A stretch of DNA of 64,000 nucleotides from the NCBI RefSeq assembly GCF_016906535.1, contig NC_057373.1, forward strand, positions 186,001 through 250,000, given 5' to 3'. Position numbers and translations under genes: made by a program. This stretch comes from Rhizoctonia solani. Lineage: Eukaryota > Basidiomycota > Agaricomycetes > Cantharellales > Ceratobasidiaceae. Positions 12,236 to 22,500 of this stretch are shown piece by piece. How positions within the stretch are numbered: the stretch's first letter is position 1; every line of letters begins with the position of its first letter. The notes under the pieces are model-generated. The model did not search any database and had not been told where the DNA came from. It saw only the letters and a program-made list of their open reading frames with translations.

Positions 12236-15200
12236 TTAAAGGCTCTTGGCGGAGTCACAAGCCTTTTTCAGTTGTGACCTGTTGAAGCGTTGGATCTCCT
12301 CCTGACTGTGCTCCAGGAGTTCTTCCGGTTCCCAGGAATTGTCTTCCGGGCCATAACCCTTCCATTTGATTAGGTAGAACCATTTCCCCCGTTGTCTTTT
12401 GGAGTCAATGATTTGTTCTACCTCATATTCCTCCTCCCCTTCTATTGTTTCAGGAGGGGGTCTTTCTGGGAATGGTTGGCTTGGGGATATATGTACCCTG
12501 GATAACAGTCCCACATAGAATACGTCGTGGATTTTAAGGGTTTCTGGCAGTTTAAGGCGGTATGCGTGACTGGATACCTTCTCTAATACTTCAAAGGGGC
12601 CTAGTCGCTTGGGGTCTAGCTTGTTGGAATTTGTCCGGAGTTCTACGTTTTTTCCATCTAGCCAGACTTTTTCCCCTATTGAATATTCCGGGACTGTTCC
12701 TTTATCCCTTGTCATCCGTTCCTTGCTCATTCTAAGGGCCGCTTTGGCTTCTTTCCATTCCTGGGCTAGGGTATCTGCCACAAGGTCTGCTTCTGGGACG
12801 TTTGCAGGGATGTTTGACGGATTCATGATTGGGTTTCTGCCATAAATTAATTTGAATGGGGTTTTTCCAGTAGCTGAGTGCTTGGCGTTGTTATAGGCGT
12901 ACTCTGCAAGTGGTAACCACTTAACCCAATCTGAATGATCTGCTGCTACATAAGACCTTAGGTAGAACTCAATAAATTGGTTGACACGTTCTGTTTGGCC
13001 ATCTGATTCAGGGTGGTAAGCCAAGGAAAAGGAAGGTTTAATTCCTAATTGTTGGTAGAGAGCCCTAAGGAATTTCCCTGTGAATGTAGTTCCTTGATCT
13101 GATATAGTTTTGACAGGGAGCCCATGAAGTTTCCAAATGTGGGCAACAAAGAGATCAGCCAGACCCTTTGCTGAAACCTTTTTCAAGGTAGGGATGAAGT
13201 GGCCTAACTTGGAGAACAAGTCAATGACTACCAGGATTGCATCATGTCCTTCTGACTTGGGAAAACCCGTGATGAAGTCATAGGAGATGGTGTGAAATGG
13301 AAAGGGGGGAACTTCCAAGGGCTTTAGGGCTATGACCGGGTTATGGGCGCGACGATTGGCTTGACAAGTGGGGCAGCATTCTACCCATTCCTTGGCGGAT
13401 GACTTCATTCCTGGCCACCAGAAATTCCGGCTCAAGAGTTTGAGGGTTCTTTGCTGACCCGGGTGTCCTGCTAGGGGGGAGTCGTGGAATTCCCTGAGGA
13501 GTCTTTCCTTCAGGGGTTTGTTGTCTGGAACCACCAATTTCCCTCAATACCACAGGAGATCCTCTTCCCAATTGTAGTCTCTGTAAGCCTTTCTTATTGA
13601 CGGTGGCACGTTATCAGCATCTTTGGTCAGGAATTGGATGATGGGCTCTAGGGAGGGGTCTTCCCTCAGTTTAGAGCGTACTTCTGTGACAATTTCCAGC
13701 TCTTCCTCTGACGTGTTTGCAAAGACCTCTGATGGTAGCATGACTTCTGGTTCTTGTGGGGTATCAACATAGTCCAATCGTCTGGACAAGGCGTCCGGCT
13801 TCCCTGATTGCTTTCCTGGGCAATAATGTATCTCAAAATTGAAGTCGCTCAGGAATACGCGCCATCTAGCGTGCTGTTGATTGAATGTCCTTGCCTGCAT
13901 CCAGTACTCAAGGTTGCAGTGATCTGTAAATACCTGAACCGGCTTGTTTGTAGCTTCCAGGAAAATACGCCATTCCTCCAGGGCTTTGATGATAGCTAGG
14001 AGTTCCTTGTCATGAGTGTCGTAGTTTCCTTCTGCCCCTGAGAATGATTTAGACATGTACGCGATTGGGTGCAACCGGTTATCTGATCCCCGCTGACTAA
14101 GAATGGCTCCCATGGCTACCCCTGAGGCGTCTGTCTCCAGGTAATAGGGGAGTTCTGGATTGGAATGGATAAGAACCGGAGACTTGGTGACAAGAACCTT
14201 CAACTCCTGAAAGGCTGTTTCCTCTAGGTTGCCCCATGTCCAGGGGGTTTCCTTTTTGGTAAGGTTGTGCAGAGGGCGTGCTACTGAGCTGAAATTAGGG
14301 ATGAAGCGCCGGAGGTAGTTAACAAATCCCAGGAATGCTTGAACCTGTTTGACTGTTTTGGGGACTGGCCATGACGAGACCGCCTCAATCTTCTTCTGAT
14401 CCATGGAAAAACCTGCCAGGGAGATGACAATACCCAAGTAATCTACCGTGGTGACATGGAAGTGGCACTTGGAGAGTTTACAGAATAGCTGATTCTTCAT
14501 TAGTCGTGATAGGACTTCCCTGACATGTGCTGGGTGGTCCTTGGGGTCCTCTGAGAAGATCAGGATATTGTCCAAATAGATAACCACGGTGATGTCGATG
14601 AGGTCTCTGAACAGATCGTTCATGAAATGTTGGAAAGCGGCCGGGGCATTGGTAAGCCCAAAGGGCATTACTAGGTATTCGAATAGCCCGTACTTAGTTC
14701 TGAAGGCCGTCTTCCACTCATCTCCTTCCTTGATCTGGACATTATTGTATCCCCATTGTAGATCTAGTTTTGTGAAGATCTTGGCGTGTCTGAGCTTAGC
14801 CATGAGATCATCTTGCCTTGGTAGCGGGTAGACGTTCTTGTGGGTAACCTCGTTCAACTTCCTATAATCGACCACCAATTGCAGGGAACCATCTGCCTTT
14901 TTTACAAACATGACTGGAGCGCCTGTGTTAAGAGTCGTGTAAGTACAGGAGTAAGAAAGAATTACTATATACAAAATGTATATGAGAATAACTAAGAACT
15001 AGTATTAAGAATCAGAATATATGCACAGAATATATGCACAATATAGGCTAGATTATCAGGAATAACAACTCCTAACAAATAGTCTAGCAACTATGAAATG
15101 CAGGTGGTTGGTTATGTATAGCACCTTAGACTAATGTTACTTAAGCCTAAGTGACTAAGGGTATGTATACTTAAGGTCTCTAGGATAGTACCTTAAGTAA

Positions 15201-17181
15201 GAGGGTTACCTGACTAATGTACAGGATTTATAGGATTTGCCTAATAAGTATAGGACTTATATATGCTTAAGTAAGACTTAAGACTTATGGGGTTTACCTA
15301 AAATATGTCTAGGATTTATGAGATATTGTAGATAAAGCTATCTACAATATAAGGGGTATGGTGGATTGAAACACTATCACTCAATCACAACAATCCTTAC
15401 AGTATCGTTGCACTATACTCAAGGTTGAACTCAACAACTGTGACAGTCAAGGGGCACAGGGTCGCAGTAAGTACTCTAATAGGTTACCCTGTGTCTGTTG
15501 GGACTGGCCTATGGTTTTAGTGCGCCAAATAACCTCCTATGCTATTTACAGTGAGTCAATCACTAAAGTAAATGCGCAGATAAGCTGTTAAAGGCTTGTG
15601 TGTATATGTCAATATATAAGAGTGGATAAATGGATGCATTAGAAGCGTCTTCACAGGGTCCTTTTATACCCTGAGAAGGCGCACAAACAAGTATATACAT
15701 GATTGATACCAAGAGGGGGTACAGGAGGTACATGTGGCAACTGAAACACTTGAGGGAGCCAATACTTTGGTACATAGTAAACAAACAACAAATCCTAATA
15801 TTTGCCCCAAGGCAATGTTTGCCCCAAGGCAGTATTTACTTGTGTGGGTCCTTAGATGTCCCAAGGCTAAGTGTTTCATCCTTGGAGTAAACAATCCCAA
15901 AGGTAGGATACCTCTGCATTGGGTACTTACAGTAAATGGGGCATAACTCTACCAAATGTTGTCCGTTTTGGGAGTTTGACCCAGCGTTCTGGAGCGCACA
16001 AACATGCGCACCTAAGCGCAAGCGATTCGGCAGTGTGGGGTGCCCGAGTGATGGAGAAAAGGCGCATTTAGTGCGTCGGCGCTTAAGGGCTGATTAAGCG
16101 CCGGAGCACTTGCCTATGCAACAAGGGGGGACCCTGAATATTTCTGTGTGTAGCCACAAGATAGAATCTTGAATAATAAATACTACAAACAGGAGAAATA
16201 TTACTTGCTACTGTTTATCTACTCAGCTGAATTTATGTATATTTAAATGAGTGAGAAAACAGCATATATGCGAAAGGCACCGCATATTAAGGGTATTCCT
16301 GAGGTTTGCAGGTTTTGTAAAGGTCACTATTGGATAGAGGGACCTTGAAAACCTTAGTTCGCATCTTTATCTCATTTATTTACAGTAAGATTACTAGTGT
16401 AATTAATAAAATAAGTACAGATTAAAGAAGAAATGTCATATCCATAACAGCCTGCCAAGGAGGTACTAGGGCAAATCTTGCCTGTTGCCAATTCCTCGTC
16501 AATGTGTTGTTTGAGCGCCTTGGATTCTGCATTGGTCATGCCGTAAATGGGTCCAGGGGAGAGTTTGGCGTCGGGAATCAGATCAATTGAGATATCATAT
16601 TCCCTGTGTGGGGGAAGAACCTTAAACTCTTCTTTGCCAAATACCCTGGCAAATTCATGGTATTCCTTGGGCAAGTTGGCTAATGGGTTGGGGTCTGCTT
16701 CCTCTTCCAAAGCTATTTGGACTTGGTCAGGGAAAGTGATAGTTCCTTGGTTCCAATCTATGAGGGGTGACTCCTGGGTGAGCCATGTCATGCCAAGAAT
16801 GGCGGGGGTGTTTCCGATGGGACAGACTAGGAAAGGGATAGTATGGGGATGGCCATTGGCCGAAACCGTGAGATGAACCTGGTGCCAAATGCAACCAGTC
16901 TGAGAGATAGTACCATCTAACATTCTCACAACTTGTGGATTTTCGAGTTGGGTTTTTGGGATTTTATATTTTTCCACAATTGAGGGGGAGATAAAGTTTG
17001 ATGTTGCTCCTGAATCAATTAGGGTTTTGAGGGGTTCCGTCGGAAAATCGTGCAGTTCAAGATTGATAAATAGCAGGGGCTTTTTATTAGAGTCTAGAGC
17101 AACTGATACAAACTTGCAATCCAATACATGCACATCTAATTTTGGGGCCAGGGGCTTGACGGTAGTCCTTGGCCTTAATCT
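12236..17181 (-). pseudogene. pol: pol polyprotein of element B, interrupted
   Basis: Read on the minus strand from the frameshift heptamer. First the aspartic protease (DSGATSNF) and the start of reverse transcriptase, then a break at 16450 by the solo LTR. It resumes at 14920 with the RT core (GAPVMFVKKADGSLQLVVDY). The catalytic box reads YLDN at about 14567-14578 instead of YLDD, a GACGAT to GACAAT change at a CpG. RNase H follows, then a TGA at 13544-13546 where the sister copy has an Arg codon. The integrase (HHCC and DDE) and a chromodomain (YEVEQIIDSKRQRGKWFYL) form one open block down to 12236. Clearly non-autonomous now. Confidence 0.92.
14926..16449. mobile_element. 1524-bp solo LTR (or LTR-ended element) inside element B pol
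   Basis: A block with TG...CA ends (TGTTAAGAG ... CATAACA) and a perfect 5-bp target duplication GCCTG (14921-14925 and 16450-16454), inserted in the reverse transcriptase coding region of element B. Excising it restores the codons for SLAG/GAPVMF. No protein-coding similarity was seen. It holds a perfect hairpin CGGCGCTTAA / TTAAGCGCCG at 16077-16103. The sequence differs from LTRs A, B and C, so it represents a fourth, long-LTR family with no internal part in this window. A solo LTR left by recombination is the simplest reading. Confidence 0.8.
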
Positions 17182-18368
17182 TTTCCCAACCCTTCTTCTT
17201 CTGCTACCTTGGCCACCTCCTTGATTGTGGCTTTCCAGCCATTGGGACATTGTTTAATTCCATGCCCTTTTTGGCCGCATTTGACACAAAGGCCAGATGC
17301 ACGGCGGCGATCTTGTTCTTCTGGGGTGACATAGTTGGGGTCCTCTGATAGGCGGACCCTGGTGGTAGTGGTGGAAGTGGAGGTGGTTGCGGTGACCGGG
17401 GACTTGGAGAGGGACTTCTTGGGACGGTTTTCCTTGTTTTTGCGGCGGATATTGTCAATTTTGATTGCCGCGGCAAAGATGGCTTTGAGGTCGTCTGGGA
17501 TGCTATCCTTGGTAGACAGCAGTTCCTTGACCTTCCAGTGAAGGCCGCGCGTGAATTGGGCAATATATGCCTCCTTGTTCCAATCGAGTTCCGCCATGAG
17601 ATTGCGGAATTCGGTGACATACTCAGCTGTGGTTGTGGTCTGAGTTAGCGCAGCAATCTTTCTGGCGGCTGCTCTCTTGGCATCGGGATCTGCAAAGGCC
17701 TCCTTGAATTTGGCCGTCAAGGCTGAAATGGTGGTGGGAGGATTTCCCTCGCCTTTGATGATCGTCCCAATGATGGGGAGTGCCCAGTTGGCAGCTTTGT
17801 CAGTCATGTGGTATAGGATCCACACAACCATCTGTTCCTCCTTGTTGAATTGATCACGATGGAGGGCTACCCAGAGCATCATCCTATCCAGCCATTGAGT
17901 AGCTTTTCGGCCCCTGACTTCTCCCTTGTAAGGATCTGGGAGGTCCATCTTGGGGCGCTTCACGCTGGACCCCGTGTCAAATGGGGTGAGGGAGCTGAGG
18001 CTCCTAGGCGTGCCGCGAGGCTCCTTTTTAGGACGTCGGGACTCCTCTTCTTCCTCTGAGTCGAACCCTGTTCCCCTTGATGGCCTGAAAGGGGCCTTGA
18101 GCCCAGGCCTAACCGTGCCTGGAGTGTAGGTTTCCCCTCCTGTGTGGGTTGGAGGGGTAACAGGCCCAGTCGATGGGCCAGGCTTGGCTTGGACTTGGGG
18201 TCCTCCTTGATCCTTGTCGCCAAGTAAGTTGGCGGTCTCCTTGCATATGGCCTTGAGCTCAATGAGCTGTTGGCCTTGGTTACGGATTTGGTCCTGTAGG
18301 GACCCAACTGTGGCTGTGAGGGCTGTGACAGCCTTGAGGAGAGCGCTAATGGTTGGCTCTGGTTCCAT
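17175..18368 (-). CDS. gag: gag polyprotein of element B
   Basis: Intact 397-residue gag read from the ATG at 18368 (MEPEPTISALLKAVTALTAT). An open frame extends 18 bases upstream without another ATG, and element C has an equivalent ATG. In order: an N-terminal coiled-coil-like segment (LQDQIRNQGQQLIELKAI), a Pro/Gly-rich linker, the retrotransposon gag domain (DRMMLWVALHRDQFNKEEQM through FTRGLHWKVKELL) and one CCHC knuckle, CVKCGQKGHGIKQC. Expected to form the virus-like particle and bind element RNA. The stop TAA overlaps the start of the -1 pol frame. Unlike pol, this ORF has no lesion. Confidence 0.88.
   Translation of the reverse strand: MEPEPTISALLKAVTALTATVGSLQDQIRNQGQQLIELKAICKETANLLGDKDQGGPQVQAKPGPSTGPVTPPTHTGGETYTPGTVRPGLKAPFRPSRGTGFDSEEEEESRRPKKEPRGTPRSLSSLTPFDTGSSVKRPKMDLPDPYKGEVRGRKATQWLDRMMLWVALHRDQFNKEEQMVVWILYHMTDKAANWALPIIGTIIKGEGNPPTTISALTAKFKEAFADPDAKRAAARKIAALTQTTTTAEYVTEFRNLMAELDWNKEAYIAQFTRGLHWKVKELLSTKDSIPDDLKAIFAAAIKIDNIRRKNKENRPKKSLSKSPVTATTSTSTTTTRVRLSEDPNYVTPEEQDRRRASGLCVKCGQKGHGIKQCPNGWKATIKEVAKVAEEEGLGKD
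17181..17187 (-). promoter_or_regulatory. Putative -1 ribosomal frameshift heptamer, element B
   Basis: GGGAAAA on the minus strand, in gag phase G GGA AAA, followed by GAT TAA. The -1 frame leads without interruption into the protease. Confidence 0.65.
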
Positions 18369-18872
18369 TCTTGGCAGGTCTCGCAAAGAGGGAGATGGGC
18401 TGCGAGTGGGTGGTTGGGAATGGGGTGGAACTGAGCGACGACTGGAGCAGCTGGAAGGACGGGAGTAGGGGTGAGGGACGCCAGAGCGTGTGGATGGAAT
18501 ATTGAAAACGGCGTGGGGGAGATGGTGCCTATATCAGGACTTATGGGCGGTTTTTGTGTAGTATGTGGGCGCTAAACCTTTGCGTCAAGCACCTGGCGTT
18601 GGATAGTCCCTACAACAAATCAACAGATCTGGCGATTGTGATATGAGCAGGTTTTCTACAAGCGGGTGTTTCAGCTGACTAAGGTCGCTAACTACTGTGT
18701 TCCGGCAAAACACGTGGTATGCAGGGGATTAGGACTCTTCTGCCTTGTAGCAATTTGGTACTACGTGGGGGTGGGGGATTTTTGATTATTATATCCCGCA
18801 AAGTGGCCCCAATCACGTGATTTCCCTTGTGCTAGTACAGGGAGCCTTCTCCTTGTCGATCAAGCCTACAGG

Positions 18873-18885
18873 AAGTTGATTTTAC
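18873..18885 (-). other. Predicted self-priming primer-binding site, element B
   Basis: Two bases inside the 5' LTR, the element reads GTAAAATCAACTT. Its complement AAGTTGATTTTAC matches AAGTCAATTTTAC in the LTR (19146-19158) at 11 of 13 positions. Both mismatches derive from one TCGA site that decayed to TTGA on one copy and TCAA on the other. Confidence 0.55.
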
Positions 18886-18887
18886 AA

Positions 18888-19449
18888 TGTCGTACACCAC
18901 TGTAAGGTGGGTACACGCTGGTGGGAGCGGGCGCTTAAGGCCGTACTACTACAGGCAACAAGGTAATCTACTACTATACTAGGCTATCCTAATACCGCTT
19001 AAGGCGGCCTACTTATCTATACTACTGCAAGGGGGCCTTAGGCCTGGGAGGTGTGGTAGGTTAAGTAAGGGGTTTGACTACTGACAACTAATGGGGGCCG
19101 GCTACTTAGCTGGCTGGATGTCCTCCTCAATGGATATGAGACAAGGTAAAATTGACTTGGGTTGTCCAAGCGATTTTCCTGCTGTATATATAGACAAAGG
19201 CGCGCTATTTACATGGTCTGTGCGCGTGAGAAAAGAAGTACATAAGGGAAATAAGAAGCGTGCTGCGGGCTGCGCAGAAGCGTGGATTTCTCCTAAGCGC
19301 CCTTGGCACGGCATCTTGGCGCGGCATCTCGGCGTAATAAGCGCCGAGATCACGTGATCGAAAAACGTAAGATGCAAGGTTCGGAAAAAATACTAAAAAT
19401 ATGAGAAAAATCGTGCAAGTTTAATGGTATATGTTAGGGGGTTGTAACA
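18888..19449 (-). repeat. 5' LTR of element B (right)
   Basis: 562 bp, ends as in the left LTR. A TATATATA stretch lies near 19184-19192, about 25-45 bp upstream (in element sense) of the predicted transcript start at 19146-19158. A CACGTG box and hairpin lie at about 19326-19356. Confidence 0.95.
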
Positions 19450-19507
19450 ATGTCGGAATTCCGCCGCCCCATAACGCAAATCATTGCAAGCCGGTCAACG
19501 GGCGTTA

Positions 19508-22500
19508 ATGCCTGAACACCACATTCTCCAATTAAACGTTGCGGGGTGCAACCCAAGAATGCACGCACTCCTCAACGAGCCGCTATATGAGTATTTCAAT
19601 ATATTTATTCTCCAAGATATTTGGTGGGGCTGCATTGGCTCCCAGAAAGACACTAACCCGGAAAAACAGAATATTTATGGTACTGTCTCCTCTACTAACT
19701 TTCTATGCATTATTCCTCCAGGCGCCAACACTGCCAAGGGGCCAGGGGTAGCTATCTATATACGAAACAATCAAGACATACACCCACAATTCTCAGACAT
19801 ATCCCCCATTCACAAGGACATTCTTGCCATCGACCTCAAACTCCACAACTCACCGGTCACAATAATTAACTGCTACCCCCATGGCAAGAGCTTCAAGGAC
19901 ACAGTGGAAGCAATCACCAACATCAACATCCCCATGGACAGACCATTTATTATGGCCAGGGACTTCAACATGCACCACCCAGATTGGGCGCTCAATCAAT
20001 CCAAGTGGGAACACCATTGCCCCAACGCGCAGGAGAGACTATTCAGGACATACGCTGAGTACCAAGACCTCCACATCCTTAACCACCTCAACCTCCCCAC
20101 CCACATTGTCCCCAGATTGCACACTTCCAATGCCATTATAGATCTTACACTTCTTAACAGCCAAGCTGTTGACGCGTGGCCAAACCTCAACTGGGAGGTG
20201 GAAGCCCAGTCCTCAGGCAAATCCCTTGGGTTGGACCACATGGCCATCACATGGACCATTGGCCCCCACAACCAAGCCAAGCCTGTTGGGGTCACGGAAC
20301 CGTCCCCCAGGCACATCATTGACACCAGCCGCCAAAAGAAGTGGACCCAAGAATACATGCAGCAAGTCCAGAAGACCCATCTCCCCACAGATCCACGGTC
20401 GGCCAAAGAAGCTGATAGGATCACGTCCTTGATCCTAGACGCCATGTCAAATGCCACCAAGATGGTCATGCCCACCCCATTGCGTCAAAAGAAGCCTGGA
20501 CCAGTTAGATCCCCATGGTGGACAGACAAGTGTTCTGAGGCCGTCCACAACCTCAAACACAACCCTGACCAGAAACCAAGGGAACAGCTGAGAGCAAGCT
20601 TGCGTGGCGCCATTAGACAAGCTAAGAAACACAGAGGGGACAAGATCCTGGCAGAGATCTCCACCCAACGTGTCTTTGACGTTCTCAAATGGTACCAAGG
20701 GAAGCGGCGATCAATCCTCCCCCCCATCCATCATCCAAGTTCAGGTATCACAGCCACCCATCCACACGACAAAGCTAGGCACCTAGGGGCCCAGTTCTTC
20801 CCACCAGCCAACTCCCCGCACGTCACACTGGAACCCCTTGGCATCAGAGAACACCCCAGAAGACCCCACCAGCCAATCACCACCGCAGAAGTCAGAACTG
20901 CCATCAACCTCACATCAAACCGCTCCGCGCCAGGAGCGTTTGGTTCTAACTACTGCCTGCTGAAATGGGCCTTCAACGCCTCCCCCAACCACTTTGTCAC
21001 GCTGTTTAACTTATGCCTGAACATTGGATACCACCCCACCGCCCTGAGGAACTGTATTATTGCACCTATCCCCAAACCCAACCGCGCCAACATGTCTACC
21101 CCAAAGAACTACCGACCGATTGCTCTACTAGAAACCCTCTCCAAGCTCCTGGAAAAGGTTATAACAGCTAGACTCATCCACAAGGCTGGGGAACATCAAC
21201 TCATTCCCCAATCTCAATTCGGAGGTAAAGACATCACCTCATGTACAGACGCTGGACTATGCATGGTACACGACATCCAACTTGCCTGGAAAAGGAACAA
21301 GGCTGTATCCCTACTCACTCTAGACGTATCAGGATATTTCAACAACGTTGATCACTCCAGACTCATATACACCCTTAGGAGACTAGGCTACTCGTCAAAC
21401 ATATGCAAATGGCTAAAATCATACCTTAGCAATCGCACTGCCCAATTCCGTATAGACGGCCTACTCTGCCCCCACTTCCAACTTCCAGACGTCGGTATCC
21501 CTCAGGGCTCCCCTCTATCACCCATCCTCTCTTCACTCTACTCTATCCCTCTTCTTGCTGCTTCTATAGATCCTCAAGCCCACTCCTTCGCTTACATAGA
21601 CGACTTTACCATCCTCGCTTATTCCCGCTCCCATCAAGACAACATCACCATCATGACCGACATCATCAAGAACATTAATCAAACTGCTATCAAACTTGGC
21701 CTGGAATTCGAACTACCTAAGTCTGACCTCATTCATTTCATCCGCTCTGCTTGTACCCCTCATTCCAATCCATCACTGACCTTTTCCCACTTTGGTACAG
21801 ATACTGTCATCAGTCCAAAGGACGTGGTCCGATGGCTGGGATTCTATCTGGACAGAAAGCTTAACTTCAAGGAACACATCCAGACCATGGCAGTCAAAGC
21901 CAGAGCTACCCTAGCTGGTCTCCGTATGTTAGCTAACTCCCAGAACGGTCTCTCAGTCCGTCATGCCCGCATCCTGTTTAAGGCCAGTGTCACTCCGATC
22001 CTGACTTATGGGCTCCCTCTGTGGTTTCATGGGCGCAGGCAGTTGTCGTTGCTCGAACCACTTAGGAAAGTCCAGAATCAAGGTCTGAGATGGATACTTG
22101 GTGCTTTCCGAACGACTCCCACCAGATGCATGGAGCACCTCGCTTCAATCCCTCCCCTACACATTGCTTGTCTTAGAATCATCGAAAATCTTGCTAGCAA
22201 ACTCAGATCCATCCCCACACTAGCTGAGGTCGCGCGACGACTGCCACAGAGTTGGGACTCTTCCACATCCCCCCAACCTAACCCCAAATCTCCTATTGCA
22301 TTCGCCGCGTCCCTCTCGCACCCGGACATTGAGTTCATCACACCGTACCTTGTTCACCCGTCGAAACCCAATAACCCATGGCCGGACCAACTCTCAATCG
22401 ATGAGAAGCCACCAGGTGCCACCAAAAATGCCGCCGCCAAGGTTATCCAGAACGAGATCGAAGAAGCCGAAAGCAACCCGAATGGGAATACCATCCACAG

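Larger units (their letters stand above)
11664..19449 (-). mobile_element. Ty3/gypsy chromovirus-type LTR retrotransposon, element B
   Basis: Complete minus-strand element of 7786 bp including a 1524-bp nested solo LTR. It has 562-bp LTRs at both ends, a perfect 5-bp target duplication ATGTC (11659-11663 and 19450-19454), gag, pol in the -1 frame and a polypurine tract (AAGGGGGGGGCAA) next to the left, 3', LTR. Pol is closely similar to element C over its whole length, so B and C are one family (or sister subfamilies). Pol is dead: it is interrupted by the solo LTR, has a TGA at 13544-13546, and the second catalytic Asp of the reverse transcriptase box is Asn (YLDN). Confidence 0.95.
2991..19515 (+). 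pseudogene. LINE ORF1 (gag-like, zinc knuckles), in three pieces
   Basis: RNA-binding nucleocapsid-like protein of the LINE. The N-terminal part is low-complexity and Pro/Ser/Thr-rich, with frame changes near 3190, 3780-3895 and 4250. From about 4255 to 4715 the frame is continuous (SVSWANVAAKGNTKAPEV onward) and is cut by element A at the codon pair GAC AAA. It resumes at 11184/11189, meets an in-frame TGA at about 11393, then gives three Cys-rich knuckles (CSKCVRYRHTKRQC, CCHKCGRNTH, CIYCTSCSLHGHC) and is cut by element B at 11663. The last residues lie at 19455-19515, ending in a TGA that overlaps the ORF2 start as ATGCCTGA. Function is inferred from knuckles and position. Confidence 0.75.
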
